Below, piece after piece: positions 1 to 8,711 of a stretch of 64,000 nucleotides of DNA. Source of the DNA: [Actinomadura] parvosata subsp. kistnae. GTDB lineage: Bacteria > Actinomycetota > Actinomycetes > Streptosporangiales > Streptosporangiaceae. Positions within the stretch are counted from its first letter, which is position 1. The number at the start of each line of letters is the position of its first letter. The position numbers and the translations under genes are program-made. The stretch lies in assembly GCF_900323885.1 (NCBI RefSeq), contig NZ_OOHJ01000018.1, positions 4,389,001 to 4,453,000 of the forward strand, in the 5' to 3' direction. The notes beneath the pieces are model-generated. The model did no database searches. It was not told the origin of the DNA and saw only the letters and a list, made by a program, of their open reading frames with translations.

Positions 1-419
1 CCGAGGACGATCAGCACGTTGCGCAGGTTCGCCCCGGCGAAGGCGACCACGGCCAGCGCGAACACCAGCGCGGGGAACGCCTGCGCCACGTCGTTGACGG
101 CCATGATGACCGCGTCGGTGGCCCTGCGCCGGTAGCCGGCCAGGATGCCGAGCGGCGCGCCGACGCCCAGGCCGAGCAGGACGGCTCCGAGGCCGACGCC
201 GAGGGAGACGCGCGCCCCGTACACGACCCTGCTGAGCACGTCGCGGCCGAGCCCGTCGGTGCCGAACGGGTGCGCGGCGCTGGGCCCCGACTGCGGCGGC
301 CCGGCCAGCGTCTCGTCGTAGCGGGCGAACGGCAGGAAGTCGGCCAGCAGCGCGGCGAGCAGCACCAGCCCGATCCAGCCCGCCGCGAGCCAGACCCCGA
401 AGCCCAGCCGCCTACGCAC
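1..419 (-). CDS. Dpp/Opp-type ABC transporter permease (DppC-like), partial
   Basis: Inner-membrane permease of a peptide/nickel-type ABC importer, the second permease of the operon. The first ~140 residues are present and the C-terminus runs off the window. One N-terminal membrane segment (about residues 10-28) is followed by the family signature GTDGLGRDVLSR and then VVYGARVSLGVG, as in DppC/OppC proteins. The GTG start at 419 lies inside the end of the upstream permease gene (whose stop is at 412-414), so the two are probably translationally coupled. Substrate cannot be read from the sequence. The EAA loop that contacts the ATPase would lie beyond the edge. Confidence 0.9.
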   Translation of the reverse strand, partial: MRRRLGFGVWLAAGWIGLVLLAALLADFLPFARYDETLAGPPQSGPSAAHPFGTDGLGRDVLSRVVYGARVSLGVGLGAVLLGLGVGAPLGILAGYRRRATDAVIMAVNDVAQAFPALVFALAVVAFAGANLRNVLIVL

Positions 420-1350
420 GACGGATCCGGGGATCGACGGCGGCGTACACCAGGTCCACCGCGAAGTTCACGACCACATAGCCGACCGAGATCAGCACGA
501 CGCCTCCCTGCACCGTCAGGTAGTCGCGGGAAAAGATGGAGTCGACGATGAGCCGCCCGACGCCGGGCAGGCCGAACAGGGTCTCGATGATGACGGTGCC
601 GCCGATGAGGGCGCCCAGGTTGAGGCCGACGGCGGTGATCAGGGTGATCGCGGAGGGGCGCAGCGCGTGCCGCCACAGGATGCGGCGCGGCGACAGGCCG
701 CGGGCGCGGGCCAGCGTGATGTAGTCCTCCTGGAGGGTGGCGATCAGGTCGGTACGCAGCAGCCGCGCGTACACGGCGAACTGCCCGCAGCCCAGCGTCA
801 CGGCGGGCAGCACCACGGAGGTGAGGTTCCAGCCCAGGTCGACCGACAGGGACGTCCAGCCGGTCGCGGGCACCACCCGCCAGGTGACGGCGAACAGCAG
901 AATCAGCAGCACCCCGAGCACGAACACGGGCGTGGACAGCAGCGCGAAGCTGAGCGCGGTGAGCGCCTGGTCGAGGGCGCGCCCGGCGCGGCGCGCGGCG
1001 GCCACGCCGACCGGGACGGCCAGGCCCAGCGCCACGATCTGCGCGGCGACCAGCAGCTCCAGCGTGACGGGCAGCCGCTCGGCCAGCTCGGCGCCGACCG
1101 GCATCCTCGTGATGTACGAGGTGCCGAAGTCGCCGCCGGCCAGGCCGCCGAGCCAGTCGAGGTAGCGCACCAGCAGCGGCTGGTCCAGCCCGAGCTCCTG
1201 GCGCAGCCGCGCGCGGGACTCCTCGGTCGCCGACAGGCCCAGGATCTGCGTGACCGGGTCGCCGGGCAGCAGGTTGAGCAGGACGAACGACAGGAACGTC
1301 ACCACGACCAGCACCACCAGGAGCCGGGCGAGCCGGTGGAGGACGATCAC
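412..1350 (-). CDS. Dpp/Opp-type ABC transporter permease (DppB-like)
   Basis: A 312-residue inner-membrane permease of a peptide/nickel/opine-type importer. It begins with the typical hydrophobic helix followed by LNLLPGDPV, has several further membrane helices, and carries an EAA-like loop around DYITLARARGLSPRR, which normally docks with the ATPase. Length and order match DppB. The GTG start at 1350 overlaps the stop of the binding-protein gene by four bases (GTGA), so it is translated from the same message. Gene order is binding protein, DppB, DppC; ATPase genes, if present, lie left of the window. Confidence 0.92.
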   Translation of the reverse strand: MIVLHRLARLLVVLVVVTFLSFVLLNLLPGDPVTQILGLSATEESRARLRQELGLDQPLLVRYLDWLGGLAGGDFGTSYITRMPVGAELAERLPVTLELLVAAQIVALGLAVPVGVAAARRAGRALDQALTALSFALLSTPVFVLGVLLILLFAVTWRVVPATGWTSLSVDLGWNLTSVVLPAVTLGCGQFAVYARLLRTDLIATLQEDYITLARARGLSPRRILWRHALRPSAITLITAVGLNLGALIGGTVIIETLFGLPGVGRLIVDSIFSRDYLTVQGGVVLISVGYVVVNFAVDLVYAAVDPRIRRA

Positions 1351-2978
1351 CGCTCGCTGACCCAGAGCTGGGTGAACGGGTGGTACGGGATGGGCGAGCC
1401 GGTCAGCGGGAGCCCCTTCTCGCCGTCGGGCAGGACGTGCTCGCCGATGCCGCGCACCTTGGTCTTGGCGATGACGGCGCCGGTGTTGAGGTGGTCGACG
1501 AACACGTACGGCACCTGGTCGCGCAGCCGTTGCTGCACGGTGGCGTACGCCTGCTTGCGGGTGGCCTCGTCCGGGCTCATCCGGCCCGCGTCGAGGGCGG
1601 CGCTCAGCTTCTCGTCCTTGAGCCTGGTCATGTTGAGCGAGATGGCGCCGACGGGCTTGGCGTAGGCCTGGTGCATCCAGACGTACTCGCCGTCGGGGTC
1701 CTGGGCGGAGAACTGGGTCCACACGGTGGCGGAGAAATTGCCGGTGATGGCGCGGTTGATCAGGTCGGCCTGGTCGGCCTGCTTGATCGACACCTCGATG
1801 CCGGCCTTGCGCCACATGTCCTGGGCCAGCTCGACGCCCTGCATGGTGTTCGGGTCGGGGGTGGAGATCAGCTCGAAGCGGATCGGGCCCTTCTCCGCCT
1901 CGACCTCCTTGACCAGGGCGGTCGCCTTGGCCAGGTCGTAGGCGGGGTAGCCGCCGGGGGCGTACCAGGGGGAGTCCTTGGACCAGGGGCCGTCGGCGGG
2001 CTCGGTCAGGCCGCCGCGCAGGGTCTTGATGACGGTCTCGCGGTCCATGGCGTGGGCCAGGGCCCTGCGTACGCGTACGTCGTCGAGCGGGGGCACGGCG
2101 GTGTTGAGCAGGAACATGTACTCGGCGACGGCCATGCCCTGGGCCCGGTGCACGGTGTACTGGTCCTTCATGGCGCCGAACTTGGTCAGGTCCTCGTCGC
2201 GGGAGGTGCCGATGGCGTCCACGCCGCCCGCTTCGAGGGTCTGGGCGCGGGTCTGCGTGTCGGGCAGGATCCTGAACTCGATCTCGTCCAGGTACGGCAG
2301 GCCGGCGCGCCAGTAGTGCGGGTTGCGGGTGACGACCATGCGGTTGTCCGGCACGTACTCCTTGAAGACGAACGGCCCGGTGCCGACGGGCTTGAGGCTG
2401 GCCGTCTTGGGGTCGTTGAGCGAGGCCGGCGGGACGATCATGCCGGTCTGCACGGCCAGCAGGTACGGGAAGGCCACCCACGGCTGGTTCAGGACGACCT
2501 TGACCGTCATCGGGTCGGCCAGCTCGAACGACTTGATCGGCATCATGGCGGCGGCGGTCAGCGGGGAGCGCTTCTGGGCTTCGAGGTTGGCCTTGACGAT
2601 GTCACCGGTCAGGGAGATGCCGTCGGAGAAGGAGATGTCCGGCCTGACCTTGATGGTCCACTCGTCGTACTTCTTGCTGGGGGTGAGCGATTCGGCCAGG
2701 TACGGCTTCCAGGAGCCGTCGGCGGCCACGGCGACCAGCGGCTCGATGATGGTGCCCGTCATGCTGTAGCTCTGTGCCGCGAACTGGTCGGTGACCGGGT
2801 TGAACCCGTTGGCATCCGCGCTGACCGCGTAGACCAGGCGCCCGCCCTGGGTGGGGCCGGTCGCGGCCGGCGCTCCGGACTGGGACTGCGGTGGCGGTTC
2901 GGCCGGCCGCTGGCCGCTGCACGCCAGCATCACCATCGCGGCCAGCGACAACGTGACCGGTGTCCTCCAGCGTTTCAT
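1347..2978 (-). CDS. Family 5 extracellular solute-binding lipoprotein (DppA/OppA-like)
   Basis: A 543-residue periplasmic-type binding protein anchored as a lipoprotein. The N-terminus has Lys/Arg, a hydrophobic stretch and a lipobox ending at Cys20 (MLAC). The body has SBP_bac_5 features: a GGRLVYAV-like first strand after a Pro/Gln-rich linker, and the conserved regions EWTIKVRPDISFSDG and GTGPFVFKEY. It is the first gene of the operon and captures the substrate for the two permeases. A perfect 30-bp palindrome lies 33 bases upstream of its start and separates it from the divergent TetR-like gene, which probably represses it. The substrate may be a peptide, opine or metal chelate; undetermined. 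Confidence 0.92.
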   Translation of the reverse strand: MKRWRTPVTLSLAAMVMLACSGQRPAEPPPQSQSGAPAATGPTQGGRLVYAVSADANGFNPVTDQFAAQSYSMTGTIIEPLVAVAADGSWKPYLAESLTPSKKYDEWTIKVRPDISFSDGISLTGDIVKANLEAQKRSPLTAAAMMPIKSFELADPMTVKVVLNQPWVAFPYLLAVQTGMIVPPASLNDPKTASLKPVGTGPFVFKEYVPDNRMVVTRNPHYWRAGLPYLDEIEFRILPDTQTRAQTLEAGGVDAIGTSRDEDLTKFGAMKDQYTVHRAQGMAVAEYMFLLNTAVPPLDDVRVRRALAHAMDRETVIKTLRGGLTEPADGPWSKDSPWYAPGGYPAYDLAKATALVKEVEAEKGPIRFELISTPDPNTMQGVELAQDMWRKAGIEVSIKQADQADLINRAITGNFSATVWTQFSAQDPDGEYVWMHQAYAKPVGAISLNMTRLKDEKLSAALDAGRMSPDEATRKQAYATVQQRLRDQVPYVFVDHLNTGAVIAKTKVRGIGEHVLPDGEKGLPLTGSPIPYHPFTQLWVSER

Positions 2979-3010
2979 CCACGCCTCCTCCCGGCTGATC
3001 CCCCGAGAGC

Positions 3011-3040
3011 AATTTCACCGATAGTACTATCGGTGAAATT
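3011..3040. promoter_or_regulatory. 30-bp perfect palindrome, probable TetR-family operator
   Basis: The left arm AATTTCACCGATAGT is followed directly by its exact reverse complement, with no spacer. It is markedly AT-richer than its surroundings and sits in the 108-bp gap between the divergent binding-protein gene (start 2978) and the TetR-like gene (start 3087). Position and symmetry indicate an operator controlling both directions. TetR-family proteins typically bind 15-30 bp palindromes as dimers; binding here is inferred. Confidence 0.8.
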
Positions 3041-3086
3041 CCGCACAAGTGGCGCGGGAGAATCGTTACGGGAGGGGAGGGGACTC

Positions 3087-3740
3087 ATGACGAGCACACC
3101 GCTCACGAGGAGTGAGGCGAAAGACCTGACCAGGCGCAAGCTCATCCGCGCCGCCCTGGCCATCCTCGACGAGGAGGGCGAGGCGGGGCTGAGCACCGTC
3201 AAGGTCGCCAAGGCCGCCGGCATCGCGCAGTCCAGCTTCTACGTGCACTTCAAGGACATGCAGGAGCTGCTGCGGGTGCTCGCCGAGGAGGGCGGCGAAC
3301 GGCTGCGCGCCACCATGCGCGAGGCGCGCCGCAAGGCCCGCGAGCACCCCGGCGACCTCGGCCTGCACCGCGAGACGTTCCGCATCCCGCTGGAGTCGAT
3401 CTGCCGGCACCCCGAGCTGCTGCGCATCCAGATCAGGGCGCGCCACGACCCCTCCTCCTCGCTGCGCGACTTCGCGGTGGAGACGGCCGCCGCCTACCGC
3501 GAGCACCACGCCGCCGACCTGGCTGCCCTCGGCTACACCGCCGACGACGAGCGCGACCGGCGGCGGCTGGAGATGATCGCCGACGGCATCAACGCCGCCA
3601 CCAACGCCCTGGCCATGGGCCACCTGGAGGGCCGCTACCCCGACCTGGACGAGGCCGCCGACATCCTGACGGCCCTGTCACGCGGCGCGCTGCGCTGGCT
3701 GAGGGCGACCTCGAACCACGAGCCCTCCGACCCGTCCTGA
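3087..3740 (+). CDS. TetR/AcrR-family transcriptional regulator
   Basis: A 217-residue regulator. Residues about 16-62 form the TetR DNA-binding domain, with the helix-turn-helix at about 36-55 (TVKVAKAAGIAQSSFYVHF). The C-terminal part is the variable ligand-binding, dimerising domain. The ATG at 3087 is preceded by a strong purine-rich ribosome site (GGGAGGGGAGGGG). It diverges from the Dpp-type operon across the 30-bp palindrome, so it most likely represses itself and that operon and responds to the imported compound or a derivative. Confidence 0.9.
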   Translation: MTSTPLTRSEAKDLTRRKLIRAALAILDEEGEAGLSTVKVAKAAGIAQSSFYVHFKDMQELLRVLAEEGGERLRATMREARRKAREHPGDLGLHRETFRIPLESICRHPELLRIQIRARHDPSSSLRDFAVETAAAYREHHAADLAALGYTADDERDRRRLEMIADGINAATNALAMGHLEGRYPDLDEAADILTALSRGALRWLRATSNHEPSDPS

Positions 3741-3758
3741 ACGGGGGCAAGGGGACGG

Positions 3759-5708
3759 TCAGCGCAGCAGCTCACCCGCCACGGCGGAGGCCGCGTCCGC
3801 GTCCAGGCGGCCGTCCAGCACCGCCGTGACGACCCGCCGCCTCAGCGTCGTCTCGAACGTGAGCGGCCGCTCCCACGCCAGCGCCTGCCCCACCCCCGGA
3901 TACTCCTCGACCCGGACGAACCAGGGGTCGCCGTCCGCCTGGGCGAAGACGAGCGTCCAGTCCCGGCCCTCCGGCGTGGTGCCGGACATGGCCAGCCACG
4001 GGCCGGTGCTGCCGTGCACGGCCCGTTCGTCTCCCGGGAGGGTGGTCCTTTCCCCCGAAGTGCCTGGGGCGCGCCAGAAGAAGCCGCCGTAGCCGGCGCC
4101 CGCCCGGCCCTTGGTGGCCGAGCTGTTGATCTCCAGCGGCGCGCCGGTCAGGTTCGTGAGGGTGAACGCGAAGTCCAGCGCCCAGCCCTGCCCGAGCGGC
4201 CGGGCCGCCACCGTGCGCTCCTCGCGCGCCACCGGCCGGCCGTCCGGGCCGATCCACTCCAGGTGCTCGGTGAAGCCGCCGTCGTCGAGGCGGGTGAAGG
4301 CCACGTGCCGCTGCGTGCCGTGGTCGTCCAGCCAGGTCGGCCCCTGGTCCTTGACGTACGTGCGCCCGCCCCAGAAGTTCACCCCGCCGAGGTCGGAGAT
4401 CGCCACCCCGACCCCGAGGTGGTGCACGTGGTCCTCGGGCCGGACCTGCGTGACCTCGACCCCGCCGAGGGTGCGCACCGCGTGCAGGTACGGGCGGGGC
4501 GAGTCGGTGGCGGGCAGGTCGGGGCGTGGCTCATAGACGGCGACCGGGCGCTCCGCCACGAGCAGCTCGACCCGCGTCCACGGCACGTCCAGCTCGGAGT
4601 AGAGCGCCAGCTCCAGCGCGCTCCGCCGGACCAGGTCGGTCACGCCGGGCAGCACCCGGCTGACGACCTCGCCGGCCGCGTCCCGCTCGACGAGCTGGTG
4701 CCGCTCGGGGATGGGGGTCGGCTCGGGCGCCAGCCGGATCGCGTCCAGCACCTGCGTGAACCGCTCGGTGGCCGCCAGCGGCACCAGCAGCTCGGCGCCC
4801 GTGCGGACGTGGTCGATGAGGTTCTCCAGCAGCCCCACCCGGTCGTGCACGGTCGTGGTGACCGAGCCGTCGGGCAGCTCCACCTTCAGCCGGTCGTGCG
4901 TGTACGTCAGCGTGGCCCGGCCCGCGTCCCCCTGCACGACGAGGTGGGCCTCGCCGCGCCCGCCCGTGCCCGGCGGCGGCTCTACGCAGGGCGCGCAGAG
5001 CGTGGCCGCCATCGTGATCGTGAACCCGTCCTCCAGCCGCACCCGCACGCAGGAGGTGTCGTCGGACTCGATCGGGTGGGCGCGGAACAGCTCGGTCTCG
5101 ATCTCCGCGATCGGGCCGTCGGCCAGGGCCAGCGCGGTGGCGATGGCGTGCGCGAACGGGTTCGTCAGCGCGCCGTCCATCACGTCCACGCCGTCGAGGC
5201 GCCGCTTGCCGGCCCAGGAGGCGCGGGTGAAGTAGGCCGACGGGCGGTGCCAGGCGCCCCAGCCGCCGATGCCGCGCACCCGGCCGAGCCGCCCGTCCGC
5301 GATCAGCCTGCGCAGGGCGGGGATCGCGGCCGAGCCGAGCGACTGGAAGCCGACCTGGCAGGCCAGCCCCGTCTCCGCGACGACCTCGGCGATCCTGCGC
5401 TGCTCCTGCGGGCTGGGCGCGGGCGGCTTCTCCAGCAGCACGTGCGAGCCGGCACGCAGCGCGGCGATCGCGAGGTCGGCGTGCGTGTTGATCGGCGTGC
5501 AGACGATCGTGATCTCCGCGCCGGTCTTGGCGACCAGCTCGCCCAGGTCGGACGACTGGAGCGGCGCGCAGAAGTCCACCTCGACGGGTCGCAGGTCGCA
5601 GACCCCGGCCAGCTCGACCACGCCACGACCGGCCAGCTCGCGCAGGATGTCCAGGTGGTGCCTGCCGTGGCCCGTGGCGCCCGCCAGGACCACCTTCACG
5701 GGTGCCAT
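3759..5708 (-). CDS. Gfo/Idh/MocA oxidoreductase fused to a C-terminal DUF6807 (PmoA-like) domain
   Basis: A 649-residue two-domain protein. Residues 1 to about 360 are a Gfo/Idh/MocA NAD(P)-dependent oxidoreductase: Rossmann start KVVLAGATGHGRHH, then TPINTHADLA and the EKP motif carrying the catalytic lysine. The remaining ~280 residues match the DUF6807 (PmoA-like) family, with RPYLHAVRTLGGVEVT, DHVHHLG and a WGGRTY block. It is the last gene of the leftward sugar-acid arm; its ATG overlaps the stop of the preceding enolase gene by one base. Role in sugar or sugar-acid oxidation is inferred; the DUF6807 reaction is unknown to me. A single unbroken frame covers both domains. Confidence 0.85.
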   Translation of the reverse strand: MAPVKVVLAGATGHGRHHLDILRELAGRGVVELAGVCDLRPVEVDFCAPLQSSDLGELVAKTGAEITIVCTPINTHADLAIAALRAGSHVLLEKPPAPSPQEQRRIAEVVAETGLACQVGFQSLGSAAIPALRRLIADGRLGRVRGIGGWGAWHRPSAYFTRASWAGKRRLDGVDVMDGALTNPFAHAIATALALADGPIAEIETELFRAHPIESDDTSCVRVRLEDGFTITMAATLCAPCVEPPPGTGGRGEAHLVVQGDAGRATLTYTHDRLKVELPDGSVTTTVHDRVGLLENLIDHVRTGAELLVPLAATERFTQVLDAIRLAPEPTPIPERHQLVERDAAGEVVSRVLPGVTDLVRRSALELALYSELDVPWTRVELLVAERPVAVYEPRPDLPATDSPRPYLHAVRTLGGVEVTQVRPEDHVHHLGVGVAISDLGGVNFWGGRTYVKDQGPTWLDDHGTQRHVAFTRLDDGGFTEHLEWIGPDGRPVAREERTVAARPLGQGWALDFAFTLTNLTGAPLEINSSATKGRAGAGYGGFFWRAPGTSGERTTLPGDERAVHGSTGPWLAMSGTTPEGRDWTLVFAQADGDPWFVRVEEYPGVGQALAWERPLTFETTLRRRVVTAVLDGRLDADAASAVAGELLR

Positions 5709-6760
5709 CACGACCACCTCAGCCCGAGCCCGGCGTGCCCGCCCGCGCGCAGCACGCCACCGGCGATCTCCACGGGATACGGCTGCGCCAGCAGGCCCAG
5801 CCGGGCGAAGGAGGCGTCCTCCACGTCCTCGGCCATGACCGGCAGCGGCAGCGCCAGCGCGAGCTGCCCCGACACCTCGCCCAGCAGGTGCGGGTAGACC
5901 GGCACGTCGTACGTCCTGGCCAGCTCCACGATCCGCAGGAACGGCGTGATGCCGCCGACCCGCACCACGTTCGGCTGGACGATGTCGCACGCCCCGGCCG
6001 CCAGCAGGTCGCGGAAGCCGTAGGTGGTGTAGACGTTCTCGCCGACCGCGACCGGCACGTCGATGGAGCGGCGCAGCTCCACGTGCGCGGCCACGTCGTC
6101 GGCGGGCAGCGGCTCCTCGATCCAGTGCGGATCGAACGCGCGCAGCGCGGCCAGTGCCCGGCGGGCCCGGTGCAGGTCCCAGCGCTGGTTCGCGTCGATC
6201 ATGAGCAGCCGGTCGGGGCCGATCACCTCGCGGACGGCGGCCACCCGCGCCACGTCCTCGGCCAGGTCGGGCCGGCCCACCTTGATCTTGACGCCCCGGT
6301 AGCCGGCCGCGACCCAGCGCTCGGCCTGCGCGACCAGCTCCTCCAGGGAGTAGTGCAGGTTGACGCCGCTGCCGTAGACCGGCACCTCCTCGCGCCGCCG
6401 GCCCAGCACGTCGGGCAGCGACTCCGTACCGCAGCGCAGGTCCCACAGCGCCAGGTCGACGCCGGCCAGCGCGATCGTGGTGATCCCGCCGGGGCCCGCC
6501 TCGCGCAGGTGCCGCCACAGCCGGTCCCACACGACCTCGGGGTGCGCGGGCAGCCCGATCAGCGCCTCGCGCAGGTCGTGGTCGAGCAGCGCCTTGACGG
6601 CGTGCGCGCCGATCTGCGGCGTCCAGGAGAAGCCGGTGCCGGTGCGCCCGTCCTTCAGCGTGACGTGCGTGACGATCACGTGGTTGTCCGGCACGTCCGC
6701 GCCCCACGGCCGGGGCAGCGGCGCGGTGCGCAGCTCCGTACGCAGGTCGGCGATCGTCAT
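5708..6760 (-). CDS. Enolase-superfamily (mandelate racemase/muconate lactonising) enzyme, probable sugar-acid dehydratase
   Basis: A 350-residue enzyme with the two-domain enolase-superfamily plan. A KxK motif (VKIKVG) supplies the base, DANQ, EEPL and GEN provide the three Mg2+ ligands, and a His in YPHLLGE is the opposite-face base expected of mandelate-racemase-type members. Such enzymes abstract a proton alpha to a carboxylate, most often to dehydrate aldonic or aldaric acids. The ATG at 6760 overlaps the dehydratase gene stop (ATGA), and the product would feed the adjacent KdgD-like enzyme. Exact substrate (glucarate, galactarate or other) cannot be assigned from sequence. Confidence 0.85.
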   Translation of the reverse strand: MTIADLRTELRTAPLPRPWGADVPDNHVIVTHVTLKDGRTGTGFSWTPQIGAHAVKALLDHDLREALIGLPAHPEVVWDRLWRHLREAGPGGITTIALAGVDLALWDLRCGTESLPDVLGRRREEVPVYGSGVNLHYSLEELVAQAERWVAAGYRGVKIKVGRPDLAEDVARVAAVREVIGPDRLLMIDANQRWDLHRARRALAALRAFDPHWIEEPLPADDVAAHVELRRSIDVPVAVGENVYTTYGFRDLLAAGACDIVQPNVVRVGGITPFLRIVELARTYDVPVYPHLLGEVSGQLALALPLPVMAEDVEDASFARLGLLAQPYPVEIAGGVLRAGGHAGLGLRWS

Positions 6761-7629
6761 GGCGCGACCAGCTCCAGCCCGGTCTTGATCAGCGCCTCCA
6801 GCTCGGCCAGGTGCTCCTCGCTCACCTCGACCAGCGGCGGGCGGACGGCGCCTGCGTCCAGGCCGCGCAGCCGCACGCCGGCCTTGACCAGGGCGACCGG
6901 GTAGCCGGGCACCTTGCCGCGCAGGCGCACGAGCGGCGCGTAGAACTCGGTGAGCAGCCGCTCGTCGCCGTTCAGGTAGGCCAGCGCGATCTCCGGCGCG
7001 AACGCGAACACGGCGCTGGAGTACAGCTCCACGCCGATGCCCCGGTAGGCGGGCATGGTCAGCTCGGCCGTCGGCAGCCCGTTGAAGAACAGGAAGTCCG
7101 GGTATTGCTCGCGCACGGCCAGCACGGTGCGCTGCATGCGGTCGATGTCGCCCAGGCCGTCCTTGAGCCCGATGACGCCGGGGATGCCGGCCAGCGCCAC
7201 CACGGCCTCCGGCTCCAGCACCACCGAGCCGCGCTGGTAGACGATCACCGGCAGCACCTCGGCGACCGCCCGCACGTACGCCTCGAAGCCGTGCCCGGGC
7301 CCCTGCGCGAGGTAGGGCGGCATGAGCAGCAGCCCGTCCGCGCCCGCCGCGCGGGCGGCCCGTGCCTGGTTCAGCGCCGCGCCGATCGGCCCGCCCGCGC
7401 CCGCGAACACCGGCACCCGCCCGGCCACGACCTCCGTGGCCACCCGCGTCGCCCGCGCGTGCTCGGCCTCCGACAGGGCCGAGAACTCGCCGGTGCCGCA
7501 CGCCACGAAGACGCCGCCCGGCCCGTGCTCCATGCCCTGCCGTACGTGCTCGGCCAGCACCTGCTCGGCGAGCGCGCCGTCGGCGTCGAAGGGGGTGACG
7601 GGGAAGAACAGCACACCGCTGAGGTTCAT
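6757..7629 (-). CDS. kdgD: 5-dehydro-4-deoxyglucarate dehydratase-like aldolase-fold enzyme
   Basis: A 290-residue TIM-barrel protein of the DapA superfamily, KdgD branch. It opens with LSGVLFFPVTPFD, has GTGEFSALSE, the proton-relay Tyr131 in VIVYQRG, and the Schiff-base Lys156 in GVIGLKDG. KdgD converts 5-dehydro-4-deoxyglucarate to alpha-ketoglutarate semialdehyde in the oxidative uronate/aldarate route. It is preceded by the epimerase gene (4-base overlap at 7626-7629) and followed by the enolase-superfamily dehydratase, giving a coherent sugar-acid pathway. The semialdehyde dehydrogenase expected next is not in the window. Confidence 0.85.
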   Translation of the reverse strand: MNLSGVLFFPVTPFDADGALAEQVLAEHVRQGMEHGPGGVFVACGTGEFSALSEAEHARATRVATEVVAGRVPVFAGAGGPIGAALNQARAARAAGADGLLLMPPYLAQGPGHGFEAYVRAVAEVLPVIVYQRGSVVLEPEAVVALAGIPGVIGLKDGLGDIDRMQRTVLAVREQYPDFLFFNGLPTAELTMPAYRGIGVELYSSAVFAFAPEIALAYLNGDERLLTEFYAPLVRLRGKVPGYPVALVKAGVRLRGLDAGAVRPPLVEVSEEHLAELEALIKTGLELVAP

Positions 7630-8519
7630 TCGGTTACATCCTTGAGTTCGGTACGCCAGCTGCGCTTGGGCTGCCAGCCGAGCAGGCGCTGTGCCTTGGC
7701 GGTCGAGAAGGCGGGGGAGGTGCCGGTGAGCCCGGCGGCCAGCGTCTCGGTGCCGGGCACGACCTGGGGGAGCAGGTCGGCCAGCGGCTTCCTGGCCAGC
7801 GCGTCGGCGGCGCCGGCGAAGAACACCTCGCCGTTCGGCAGGTCGGGCAGCGCCTCGGAGAGCACGGCGATCATCTCGGCCGCGTCGCGGGAGTCGATGT
7901 AGTTGAACAGCGACACCCCGCCCAGCTCCGGCCGGTCGAGCCGCTCGCGCACCGTGTGGCCGGACTGCGTGGGCGCGCCCGCCCACTCCTCGGGCGGGAT
8001 GACGAAGCACGGCCGGACGGCGGCCAGCTTGGTCGTGCCCGCCCTGGCGTACGCCTTCATGGTCTCCTCGGCGGTCACCTTGGACAGGTTGTAGGCGTTC
8101 CACGGGCGCACCGGGTGCTGCTCGTCGATCGGCAGGTACGCCGGCGTCCAGCCGCCGGGCGCGCCGTACCCCATGACGGTGGGGCTGCTGGCCACCACCA
8201 CGCCCGGCACGCCCAGGGCCACCGACGCGGAGCACACGTTGTACGCGAGCTGCGTGTTGACCTTGAAGATCACCGATTCCGGAACGCTGAACGGGGTCGC
8301 GATCGCGGCCAGGTGGATCACCGACTCGGGCCTGAACCTGGCCAGGACCTCGAACGTCTCACCGGTGTCGGTGAGGTCGGCCGGCAGGGTGACCGCCGCC
8401 TCCGGCGGGGTGCCTGGGGCGCGGTCGACGCCGATGACCTCGTGCCCGGCCGCCGCGAGCGTGCTGACCACGCTGCGGCCGAGGCGTCCGGCGCTTCCGG
8501 TGACGAGGACTCTGCTCAC
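7626..8519 (-). CDS. NAD-dependent epimerase/dehydratase-family protein, possibly uronate-dehydrogenase-like
   Basis: A 297-residue extended short-chain dehydrogenase. The nucleotide-binding motif is VTGSAGRLG near the N-terminus, and the catalytic region is SSPTVMGYG with a YNLSK (YxxxK) motif. The GTG start at 8519 was chosen because the Rossmann strand begins there and AAGGAG lies 9 bases upstream. As first gene of the leftward sugar-acid arm it may oxidise a uronate to its lactone, as uronate dehydrogenases do, but sugar epimerase is equally possible. A LacI-type box at 8541-8554 lies just upstream of the start. Confidence 0.8.
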   Translation of the reverse strand: MSRVLVTGSAGRLGRSVVSTLAAAGHEVIGVDRAPGTPPEAAVTLPADLTDTGETFEVLARFRPESVIHLAAIATPFSVPESVIFKVNTQLAYNVCSASVALGVPGVVVASSPTVMGYGAPGGWTPAYLPIDEQHPVRPWNAYNLSKVTAEETMKAYARAGTTKLAAVRPCFVIPPEEWAGAPTQSGHTVRERLDRPELGGVSLFNYIDSRDAAEMIAVLSEALPDLPNGEVFFAGAADALARKPLADLLPQVVPGTETLAAGLTGTSPAFSTAKAQRLLGWQPKRSWRTELKDVTE

Positions 8520-8540
8520 CGTGTGGGGCTCCTTCAAGAC

Positions 8541-8554
8541 TGCAAACAGTTGCA
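8541..8554. promoter_or_regulatory. LacI-type operator upstream of the leftward sugar-acid arm
   Basis: TGCAAACAGTTGCA is a near-perfect inverted repeat (TGCAA-N4-TTGCA) lying 21 bases upstream of the epimerase start. It matches the other boxes at 8683, 9675 and 9785, so the same LacI protein probably controls this arm. Confidence 0.65.
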
Positions 8555-8652
8555 CTAAACCTTCATGTCCGGAAGGGTGAAGCGTCAAGAGGCGATTTCT
8601 CCGCCGCCCGTCTAGCTGGGGGTTCCCTGGGACTCCTGGGGCAGGGGCGTGC

Positions 8653-8666
8653 GGCAAGCGCTTTCA
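8653..8666. promoter_or_regulatory. LacI-type operator, box 1 in front of the regulator gene
   Basis: GGCAAGCGCTTTCA resembles the classic LacI/CcpA-type palindrome built around a central CG. Its centre is exactly 30 bp from the next box at 8683-8696, about three helical turns, so both can be bound on one DNA face. Confidence 0.65.
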
Positions 8667-8682
8667 TCGTACTCGTTGGTTC

Positions 8683-8696
8683 TGCAAGCGGTTGCG
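8683..8696. promoter_or_regulatory. LacI-type operator, box 2 in front of the regulator gene
   Basis: TGCAAGCGGTTGCG, an imperfect inverted repeat ending 15 bases upstream of the regulator GTG. Its position suggests autoregulation. Confidence 0.65.
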
Positions 8697-8711
8697 TTAG
8701 GGTGTGCGACT

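Noticed and set aside
412..2481. A single 689-residue frame spanning the binding protein and permease genes
   Set aside because: Only its last 312 residues (from the GTG at 1350) have membrane-protein character. The rest is an Arg/Pro-rich shadow of the binding-protein gene.
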